Shown: in pieces, positions 26,785 through 34,111 of the stretch
How the letters are laid out: every line of letters starts with the position of its first letter
How positions within the stretch are numbered: the first letter of the stretch is position 1
Origin: Lachnospiraceae bacterium
GTDB taxonomy: Bacteria; Bacillota; Clostridia; Lachnospirales; Lachnospiraceae
DNA length: 64,000 bases
Assembly (NCBI GenBank): GCA_017542245.1
Contig: JAFXXN010000198.1
Span: forward strand, 1 to 64,000
Direction of reading: 5' to 3'
The notes under the pieces: model-generated
Database searches by the model: none
What the model was told of the DNA's origin: nothing
The model's input: only the letters and a program-made list of their open reading frames with translations
Position numbers and translations under genes: made by a program

Positions 26785-26834
26785 AAAAAAGAACGCAGGC
26801 CGATCCTAATAGTTGTCGGAAGCGTTCTTTTTTT
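26785..26834 (+). terminator. Second long hairpin with T tract, upstream of rmlA
   Basis: AAAAAAGAACGC (26785-26796) pairs with GCGTTCTTTTTT (26822-26833); an inner CCGA/TCGG stem extends it. It stands in the 345-nt gap 26619-26963, 130 nt after the first terminator, and ends before the rmlA promoter. It may end an unseen short transcript or block read-through. No convincing gene lies between the two hairpins. Confidence 0.6.
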
Positions 26835-26858
26835 AAAGCGTTTTTTTAGAAAACGCAC

Positions 26859-26887
26859 TTGTAAGAATTGATAATAGATGATACAAT
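26859..26887 (+). promoter_or_regulatory. Promoter of rmlA
   Basis: TTGTAA (26859-26864), 17-nt spacer, TACAAT (26882-26887); rmlA starts 77 nt downstream. Confidence 0.6.
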
Positions 26888-26963
26888 ATTATCCGATAAT
26901 TACATTTAGGAATTATGCGATGGACAGATTTTTGAATAATTGTGATGATTTGGAGGTTATCCT

Positions 26964-27848
26964 ATGAAGGGCATTATATTGGCAGGCGGGGCAGGTACCC
27001 GTTTATATCCACTTACTATGGTTACATCGAAACAGCTCCTTCCGGTTTATGACAAACCTATGATTTTTTATCCCCTTTCTACTCTGATGCTGGGCGGGAT
27101 AAAAGATATACTGGTTATTTCAACTCCGGAGGACACACATAGATTTGAAGAACTTCTGGGTGACGGATCACAGTTTGGAATTTCACTTCAGTACAAAATC
27201 CAGCCTTCACCCGACGGCCTTGCTCAGGCATTTATTCTTGGAGAAGAATTCATAGGTAACGATCCGTGCGCCATGGTTTTGGGAGACAATATTTTCTATG
27301 GAAACGGATTTGGAAAGCTTTTAAAAGCAGCGGTAAATGATGCGGAGAACGGAAGAGCAACAGTATTTGGTTATTATGTAAATGATCCGGAAAGATTCGG
27401 TGTAGTGGAATTTGACAGTGAAGGCCATGCTGTTTCAATAGAAGAAAAACCGGCTTCTCCAAAGAGCAATTATGCAGTGACGGGACTATATTTTTATCCT
27501 GCCGGCGTAAGTAAAAAGGCACATGAAGTAAAGCCCTCGGCACGTGGAGAACTGGAAATCACGACATTAAACGAGATGTATCTTAAAGATGGGCTGCTTG
27601 ACGTCCAGCTTTTGGGACGCGGATATGCATGGCTTGATACCGGCACTATGGAAAGTCTGCTAGATGCAGCAAACTTTATCAGAATGATAGAGGAAAGACA
27701 GAGCATCATTATATCTGCACCTGAGGAAATAGGTTATATCAGAGGCTGGATAAATAATGAAGAATTGAAGAAATCGGCAGTAAAATACGGTAAGAGTCCA
27801 TATGGGAAGCATCTTATGATGGTTGCTGAGGGAAAAGTAAGATACTAA
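26964..27848 (+). CDS. rmlA: Glucose-1-phosphate thymidylyltransferase
   Basis: 294 residues, the usual RmlA length. The nucleotide-binding loop is [11 protein letters not shown] at the N-terminus, followed by [11 protein letters not shown], the metal-site VLGDNIFYG (near 110) and the late [10 protein letters not shown]. It makes dTDP-glucose from dTTP and glucose-1-phosphate, the first step to dTDP-rhamnose and related sugars. The rmlBCD partners are not in the window. GGAGG lies 8 nt before the ATG. It supplies the exopolysaccharide functions to its left. Confidence 0.95.
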   Translation: MKGIILAGGAGTRLYPLTMVTSKQLLPVYDKPMIFYPLSTLMLGGIKDILVISTPEDTHRFEELLGDGSQFGISLQYKIQPSPDGLAQAFILGEEFIGNDPCAMVLGDNIFYGNGFGKLLKAAVNDAENGRATVFGYYVNDPERFGVVEFDSEGHAVSIEEKPASPKSNYAVTGLYFYPAGVSKKAHEVKPSARGELEITTLNEMYLKDGLLDVQLLGRGYAWLDTGTMESLLDAANFIRMIEERQSIIISAPEEIGYIRGWINNEELKKSAVKYGKSPYGKHLMMVAEGKVRY

Positions 27849-27906
27849 CTGCTTTACAGGAAGGATTTAATTTAATAAGTCAATAAATATTTATGAGGAA
27901 TTTGTG

Positions 27907-28701
27907 ATGAATTATCATGGTATCCGCCTTCCGGATAAAGAGGAAATTACAACTCCGGGTAAAAAGCTGTCGGAAGGCAGAAATGCAAATGTATATGAAT
28001 GGGGAGAAGACAGGGTTATTAAGCTGTTTAAAGCGTCTTATCCTACGGAACTGGTAACTTTCGAATATTATAATGCACTGGCGGTAAAGAATCTTCCGTT
28101 TAGAAAGGTTATGGTTTCGGAACTGAAAAAGACGGAATTTGGATATGGCATCATTTATGAAAAGCTTTCCGGTGAAAATATGATGGATTATATCGGGCGG
28201 ACCGGAAACTTAAAGGAAGCCGCTGTCATGATGGCGGATCTTCAGAAGAGTATCAATAAGTGTACATTTGATATTGAAAATACCGGGGCATTAATATCTG
28301 CTCATCAACTGCTCAGAAAGAATATGATTAAGAGTAAGAAGGCAGATTCTGACGCAACCAGAGAAATGATACGCTTCCTGGGTACTATGAAAGAAGGCAG
28401 TTCGTTATGTCACGGAAATCTTCATCCGGAAAATGTTTTAATAACGGATGACGGACCTGTAGCTTTATCGGCTTCCGACTATTGTATAGGAAAACCGCTG
28501 TTTGATATAGCAAAAACATTCTTTTTGATAGCTTATACACCTCTTCCCGGCGAAGAAAAAGAAGGCAGTGAGTGTCCCGTATGCAGGGGGATTTCCAATA
28601 CCGAAGAGAGAAAAGAGTTTGGCAGGCATTATCTTGACGCTATGGGAAAGAGTGCAACCGAGATAGGCGGATATCTGTCAATGATCATAGCGGGCATGTG
28701 A
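27907..28701 (+). CDS. APH-like phosphotransferase family protein with altered catalytic motif
   Basis: 264 residues from the ATG at 27907; GAGGAA lies about 7 nt upstream. The fold is that of aminoglycoside/choline kinase-like proteins: ATP-loop region KLSEGRNANVYEW, Lys in DRVIKLFKA, and HGNLHPENVLI where active members have HGDxxxxN. The usual catalytic Asp is Asn here; the metal-binding Asp may survive in SASDYCIG. It may be inactive or use another chemistry. It lies 41 nt before a Ser/Thr kinase gene and may be cotranscribed with it. Substrate unknown. Confidence 0.72.
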   Translation: MNYHGIRLPDKEEITTPGKKLSEGRNANVYEWGEDRVIKLFKASYPTELVTFEYYNALAVKNLPFRKVMVSELKKTEFGYGIIYEKLSGENMMDYIGRTGNLKEAAVMMADLQKSINKCTFDIENTGALISAHQLLRKNMIKSKKADSDATREMIRFLGTMKEGSSLCHGNLHPENVLITDDGPVALSASDYCIGKPLFDIAKTFFLIAYTPLPGEEKEGSECPVCRGISNTEERKEFGRHYLDAMGKSATEIGGYLSMIIAGM

Positions 28702-28742
28702 CTGTTTAGCCGTTGCAGGGTATTTTTGAAGGGATATATTTA

Positions 28743-30938
28743 ATGGATGAAGATGATATAAAAATAGAGGATACTGAGAACTTGGATCAGGCACCGGCTG
28801 AAAGCACTGAAAATGAAGAGACTTATATAAACGTAAACAGATATAGGAAAAATCTGGCCGATAAAGTAGTCGCAGCTCAGGAAGCAGCCAAAAGAGAGGC
28901 TTTTGATTCGGCCCCGGAAGTAAAAAAATTCGAGCCTGAAAGTCAGACAAGAACTCCGGAAGAGATATTTAACGAAAGTTATACTATTTTAGGCGAAATA
29001 GGTTCCGGAGAAGGAACTGCCTATAAGGCCATGGATCGCAGAAACAGCCGCCAGGTTGTTATTAAGAGAGTTCATTCGCAGATACAGAACCTTTTTGAAA
29101 TGCAGAGTGATATTGAAAAGCTCAAACAGCTGGATCATCCTGCACTTCCCAAGGTATATGATTATGTGATGTATAACGGATATGTTTACTCAGTCATGGA
29201 GTATATTGAGGGCAGATCGCTTTTCAGGCACATTTCTGACGGTACGAGATACAGCGAAAAACAGGTTAAAAGCTGGGCCATAAGAATTGCTGATGCGCTG
29301 AGAGCCTTACATCAAGCTTCACCGAGAGTAATCCATGGTGATATAAAGCCCTCCAATATTATCCTGGCTTCAGGCGATAAAGTATATCTGGTTGATTTTA
29401 ATATAGGTATTTCGGAAGAGGCCGGGACGCATACTATTGGTTTTTCTGATGGCTATGCTCCTCCGGAACAGTACGATTTTGTTTCAGCAAACCAGTATTC
29501 CGCTACAGGCAGATATGATGACAGATACGCAAAGACAATTGTTACAAATCCTGACGGCATCTATTCTGTGCAAAGCGGATTTACTTACGATGCTTCATCG
29601 CGTGCGTATGCGATAATAGACGAAAAATCCGATATTTATTCGTTTGGAGCGACATTCTATTTTATCCTTACCGGAAAAATGCCCGGGTCTTCGGCGGAGC
29701 AGGTTACTCCTATTTCGGATACGGGAGTAAGGATAAGCAGGAAGTTCAGAAAGATAATTTCCAAATGTATGGAACGTTCGCCTAAGAAAAGGTACCAATC
29801 GGCAAGAGCATTAATGGATGCATTGCGGAAAAATGTTATTTCAATGCCTGTAACTATAGGTGCTGTATTGGCAGTACTGTTGGCTGTAGCAGGTATTGTT
29901 TTCGGACCTAAACTTTTTGAAAAAAAGAAGATCAAGCCTGAAATGCGTCCACCTGAAGAAGTGACACAGTTGCCGCCGGAAGATTCATCCGCTTTTGTCA
30001 CTACTGTTCCTACGGAGACGGTTGTTCCTACTGCCACACCTGAGCCTACGGCCATACCGACTCCTACAGCAACGCCCATGCCTACAGCTACGCCTGAACC
30101 TACAGCAACCCCTGTACCCACGGCAACGCCTGAGCCTATTGCCACACCATTGCCTACAGCAACACCAACTCCTTCTCCTTTGCCGGATATAGCTTATTCT
30201 CAAAACAGCCTGAGTTTAGTTTTGAAGGACGGAACAATGATATACGGAGAAACAGGCGGTATATCGGATGTTGATACAGAGGCGGTTGAATGGGTATATT
30301 TCGGAGGATATCCTTCTGAACTGGTTGAAGATGATGCTGTAATTAATGCTTTATCATCAGAAAAATTTGGGTCAGATTCAATGGCCGAACTGGACGGCGT
30401 GCGATATAACCGTGTGAATTATACCAATGCAGATGGCAGTTCGGAAGTAATATACTATAAGAATAACAGTATCAGATGGAAGGTGATAGGCCTCGAAGAT
30501 GGCATATTGACACTTATTTCTGAGAATATTCTTGATTTTGAACCTGTTAAGAAGGAAGCATCTGAGTCAGACTGGGCAGAAAGTAAGTTGAGAAGTTTCC
30601 TGAAAAACGGGTTTGTAAATGTATCTTTTTCGGATAAAGAGAAAAGGATGCTTGTCGGTGAGCCTTTCCTGCTTAAAAATTCTGAGCTTACAGATGAAAT
30701 AAAGAAAATCGGAACGGAATGTACCGACTATGCGAGAATGGGACATAATTACGGAACTGCTTCATACAGAGATCCTGCAGATGCCACCTGGTGGCTTATG
30801 CCGGAGGATGATAAAAAATATAGTGAATTCTGCTATATGAAAGCTGTCTCGGATGATTCATTTGAGATAATTTCATCTGCAGTTTCGGATACGGAAAGAC
30901 ATGGCATGCGTCCGGTTATCCGCATTAGTCTGAAATAG
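28743..30938 (+). CDS. Transmembrane Ser/Thr protein kinase with Pro-Thr linker
   Basis: 731 residues from the ATG at 28743. Acidic N-terminus (1-78); kinase domain about 79-345 with IGSGEGTAYKA, Lys in VVIKRVHS, HGDIKPSNII (near 197) and VDFNIG; one membrane helix at about 370-390; a TPEPTATP linker at about 421-482; and a 250-residue extracytoplasmic domain ending GMRPVIRISLK, resembling the DUF6273-type ends seen in Lachnospiraceae proteins. Catalytic residues are intact. The outer domain probably senses or binds something at the surface. Related to the kinase at 34112. Confidence 0.88.
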   Translation: MDEDDIKIEDTENLDQAPAESTENEETYINVNRYRKNLADKVVAAQEAAKREAFDSAPEVKKFEPESQTRTPEEIFNESYTILGEIGSGEGTAYKAMDRRNSRQVVIKRVHSQIQNLFEMQSDIEKLKQLDHPALPKVYDYVMYNGYVYSVMEYIEGRSLFRHISDGTRYSEKQVKSWAIRIADALRALHQASPRVIHGDIKPSNIILASGDKVYLVDFNIGISEEAGTHTIGFSDGYAPPEQYDFVSANQYSATGRYDDRYAKTIVTNPDGIYSVQSGFTYDASSRAYAIIDEKSDIYSFGATFYFILTGKMPGSSAEQVTPISDTGVRISRKFRKIISKCMERSPKKRYQSARALMDALRKNVISMPVTIGAVLAVLLAVAGIVFGPKLFEKKKIKPEMRPPEEVTQLPPEDSSAFVTTVPTETVVPTATPEPTAIPTPTATPMPTATPEPTATPVPTATPEPIATPLPTATPTPSPLPDIAYSQNSLSLVLKDGTMIYGETGGISDVDTEAVEWVYFGGYPSELVEDDAVINALSSEKFGSDSMAELDGVRYNRVNYTNADGSSEVIYYKNNSIRWKVIGLEDGILTLISENILDFEPVKKEASESDWAESKLRSFLKNGFVNVSFSDKEKRMLVGEPFLLKNSELTDEIKKIGTECTDYARMGHNYGTASYRDPADATWWLMPEDDKKYSEFCYMKAVSDDSFEIISSAVSDTERHGMRPVIRISLK
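30005..30190 (+). repeat. Tandem repeat encoding Pro-Thr-Ala linker
   Basis: Imperfect 18-nt units of the type CCTACAGCAACGCCTGAG, encoding [12 protein letters not shown] and variants. Same kind of linker as in the esterase at 4473. Confidence 0.78.
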
Positions 30939-30958
30939 TGAAGAGTTTAAAATAATAG

Positions 30959-30987
30959 TTTACTTTGCAGGCATAACATGATATAAT
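30959..30987 (+). promoter_or_regulatory. Promoter downstream of the kinase gene
   Basis: TTTACT (30959-30964), 17-nt spacer, TATAAT (30982-30987). It serves the unknown gene at 31051 and perhaps the chemoreceptor after it. Confidence 0.6.
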
Positions 30988-31050
30988 TAATATTGTGTTA
31001 TGCTTTGCTTTTTTGCAGTAACATGTAATATGAAGAAGAATGGTGATGAA

Positions 31051-31914
31051 ATGTTAAACTTCTATTTGCCGGATTTGTTTAATAATGCTCCTTTAATCTG
31101 TTTTTTGGACGATCTTGTAAAACATATACCTGATTGGTTTTACGAAGATGTAAGGATTGGAGCAGCTTATGGATCATTCCCCGGAGCAATCTGGAACGGA
31201 GGACGTGTTGTTCTGGGAAGTATAAAGAAAAAAGAGATGGAGTCCATGATCAAAGAGTATAATGACAGGGATATAGCTGTCAGATATACTTTCACAAATC
31301 CACTCATTGAGGAAAAACATCTCGGAGATACTTATTGTAATCTTTGTCTTGAACGGGCAAATAACGGGAAGAATGAAGTAATTGTTAATTCACCGGTCCT
31401 TGAAGCATATATAAGGGATAAATATCCGGGGATGAAGCTGATATCCTCTACTACAAAATGTATGGAAGATCTCGATACGATACGGGAAGAACTCAAGAAG
31501 GATTATTACCTTGTCGTGACTGATTCATCTCTAAATAATACGGACGAACTGTTTAGTCTTGAACCGAAAGAAAAAATTGAAGTGATAGTAAACCATTACT
31601 GCCAAGACCATTGTCCGAGGAGAAGGGCTCATTATAATGCAATAGGTAAAGCTCAGCTGGAATTTGCAGATCTTGATTTCCCGGAATGCAAATATACCGC
31701 AAGATCTTTTTACCAGATAATGGATAACCACTCTTTTATCACCACGGATATGATATTCGGAAAATACAGAGAAGCTGGATTCAGACACTTTAAGGTTGAC
31801 GGAAGGGCACACGGTGTAAGAAATGTAGTAGACAGTTTTTTGTATTATTTGGCAAAACCGGAACACAGAGATAAAGTAAGGTTGATCATTTATAAAGAAA
31901 TATACAAACTATAA
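31051..31914 (+). CDS. Conserved-looking protein of unknown function, Cys-containing
   Basis: 287 residues from the ATG at 31051, chosen because GGTGA lies 5 nt upstream; 31000 and 31030 are in-frame alternatives. No signal peptide or membrane helix. It alternates beta and helical segments in a way that suggests a TIM barrel, loosely recalling U32 peptidase-like proteins, but I cannot name a family. Two Cys pairs stand out, CNLC near 93 and CQDHC near 185, plus the basic PRRRAHYNAI segment; these could bind metal. It lies between a kinase and a chemoreceptor. Confidence 0.6.
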   Translation: MLNFYLPDLFNNAPLICFLDDLVKHIPDWFYEDVRIGAAYGSFPGAIWNGGRVVLGSIKKKEMESMIKEYNDRDIAVRYTFTNPLIEEKHLGDTYCNLCLERANNGKNEVIVNSPVLEAYIRDKYPGMKLISSTTKCMEDLDTIREELKKDYYLVVTDSSLNNTDELFSLEPKEKIEVIVNHYCQDHCPRRRAHYNAIGKAQLEFADLDFPECKYTARSFYQIMDNHSFITTDMIFGKYREAGFRHFKVDGRAHGVRNVVDSFLYYLAKPEHRDKVRLIIYKEIYKL

Positions 31915-31935
31915 TATTTTCGGAGGCAGGATAGA

Positions 31936-34059
31936 ATGAGAAATCTTAAGATGAGAACCATCGTTATTTCCATTGTTGCAATAACTGTTGTAGTTGGGGT
32001 TATGTTACTTTGTATAATAGCAGCTATTAATTCAAATACGATGCTAAGGGATAAGATAAACGACAATATGTCTACTTATCTTGGTGCTCAGGAAAAGTCT
32101 ATTGAGAAGTTCGTGGAGGAGTCCGAGCAAAAGCTTATTCTGTTTTCAAAGGCTAAATGTATTGAGGATATCCTTCTTGAAGATGAGAAAGACAGAAGCA
32201 CCAATGCGAACAGAACTCCCGAAAATGAAAATGCGGAATATTTCGGGAATAATCTGAAAACTTATTCCGAAGCACAGGACTATACGTTGAATTATTTTGG
32301 TTCGCTTGAGAACTGGGAAGGCCTTTATGTGGGCAATATGAACAGTACTGTGTTAACCTATAATGCAGTACCCGTTATCGGAAGAACGTTAAGAAACGGA
32401 GGCGCATTGGAAGAACTTATCGGATATCTGCAAGCTAACAAGAACGGAGTTTATGATGCCGGAATCATGGTATCAAAGGGATCAGGGCAGCTTTGCCTCT
32501 CCATGTACGCTCCTGTTGTGAAGGATGATAAGATTATAGGTTATGTAGGAGCCGGCGTATTTAACACGCAACTTGAGAGCATCCTTGAAGAAAATAAGAT
32601 TTCAGGTATAAATGACAGCTATTTTTACATGATAAACAGTTCAAACGGAACAACCTTTATGGCTACCGATGAGGCTGAAAAAGAATTTATCGCTCTTGAA
32701 ACAGAAAACCCGCTTTTGCGCGAAGTCATGGCAAAGATTGCAGGGGGAGAAGAGAAGGGGCATTTCGAATATACCAATAAAGATTATAAGAACGGAGAGA
32801 CCATTGTAGTAAATTATGAGTCTGTTCCCGGTCGTGAATGGGCAGTAATACTTACAGCAGCCAAAAGTGCATTATATGAAGCTTCTAACAAGAATCTTCG
32901 GAATATGATAATTATCGGAGCTGTAGCAATAATCCTTATCATCGCATTTGCCGCAGTTTCTATCACATTACTTACGAATCCTTTGGGTAAGATAACTTCA
33001 GCCGTTAAGGAACTTGGAAAATTAAATCTTGAGAAGAATGAAGAAGTTATCAGAAGATCCAAAGACAAAAATGAGGTTGGTGTAATAGCCCATGAGATAG
33101 AGGAACTCAGAAAATCGCTCAGTGGGATCGTAGATACTCTGAAAGGCTGTTCAAGAAGTCTTGATACATCTGCAGATGTTATGGCCGTTAACTCAAAGGA
33201 TCTTGTTGGTTATGTTGCGGGCAATACGGCAACTACAGAAGAACTTGCTACAAGCCTTACATCTACAGGCTCTATAGTTGACAGAGTTAATAACAATATA
33301 AAGCAGATGAACGCTCTTGTTGAGAATGTTGCTAATTCTGTAAAGGAAGGATCTGAGCAGAGTGGAAATATTCTTGCGGCAGCTGAATCTATGGAAAAGA
33401 AATCAGCACAGACACTTGTTGAATCAAAGAAGAATATTGAAGAAAACAAGACTGCTGTTCAGGATGTTATGGTTAAGCTGAGAACATTAAGCAAGATCAA
33501 TACATTCGTAAATGATATTCTTTCGATAGCTACCCAGACAAAACTTCTATCATTGAATGCTTCTATCGAAGCTGCCCGTGCAGGTGAACAGGGTAAGGGC
33601 TTTGCGGTTGTAGCTACTGAGATCGGAACACTTGCTTCAAATACATCTTCAGCAGCACAAAAAATTCAGGATATTACAAGACTTACAAATGAGAGTGTTG
33701 ATGAGACCGTTAAGTGCTTCGATGAGCTGAATGAGTATCTTGAAAACGATATCATGGCAAAATTCGAAGAATTCAATATTGAAGCACAGAACAACAACAG
33801 AATTACCAATGGGCTGATAAACAATATTAATGATGTCAGCAAGAGCGTATCTGAGTTTAAGAAATTTGTTAATGATCTTGTTTCCCAGATGGATGATATC
33901 AGAATGCTTTCAGAACAGAACAGTGCAGGTATAGATAATATCGTTGATAAGAATGAGCATACGAGTCGTATCGCTGAAGATATGGCCGGATCGGTAGATA
34001 ATAATAAAGAAAATGCGAAAGCATTAAGCGATATCATATCCAAGTTTACCTTGAACTGA
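31936..34059 (+). CDS. Methyl-accepting chemotaxis protein
   Basis: 707 residues. An N-terminal helix at about 8-32, a large extracytoplasmic sensor (about 35-320, Cache-like), a second helix at about 325-347, HAMP region, then a signalling domain whose hairpin tip is [21 protein letters not shown]. It would relay ligand binding to CheA/CheW, which are not in the window. GGAGGCAGG lies before the ATG. The ligand is unknown. The 21-nt gap to the preceding gene suggests cotranscription. Confidence 0.92.
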   Translation: MRNLKMRTIVISIVAITVVVGVMLLCIIAAINSNTMLRDKINDNMSTYLGAQEKSIEKFVEESEQKLILFSKAKCIEDILLEDEKDRSTNANRTPENENAEYFGNNLKTYSEAQDYTLNYFGSLENWEGLYVGNMNSTVLTYNAVPVIGRTLRNGGALEELIGYLQANKNGVYDAGIMVSKGSGQLCLSMYAPVVKDDKIIGYVGAGVFNTQLESILEENKISGINDSYFYMINSSNGTTFMATDEAEKEFIALETENPLLREVMAKIAGGEEKGHFEYTNKDYKNGETIVVNYESVPGREWAVILTAAKSALYEASNKNLRNMIIIGAVAIILIIAFAAVSITLLTNPLGKITSAVKELGKLNLEKNEEVIRRSKDKNEVGVIAHEIEELRKSLSGIVDTLKGCSRSLDTSADVMAVNSKDLVGYVAGNTATTEELATSLTSTGSIVDRVNNNIKQMNALVENVANSVKEGSEQSGNILAAAESMEKKSAQTLVESKKNIEENKTAVQDVMVKLRTLSKINTFVNDILSIATQTKLLSLNASIEAARAGEQGKGFAVVATEIGTLASNTSSAAQKIQDITRLTNESVDETVKCFDELNEYLENDIMAKFEEFNIEAQNNNRITNGLINNINDVSKSVSEFKKFVNDLVSQMDDIRMLSEQNSAGIDNIVDKNEHTSRIAEDMAGSVDNNKENAKALSDIISKFTLN

Positions 34060-34111
34060 TGATTTATTATATATAGTTTTAAACTGTCAGATTGAAAGGG
34101 GTTACTCTTTA

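Noticed and set aside
26677..26871. 64-codon ORF between capD and rmlA
   Set aside because: It runs straight through a long terminator-like hairpin, has no ribosome site and its Lys-rich composition reflects the A tracts.
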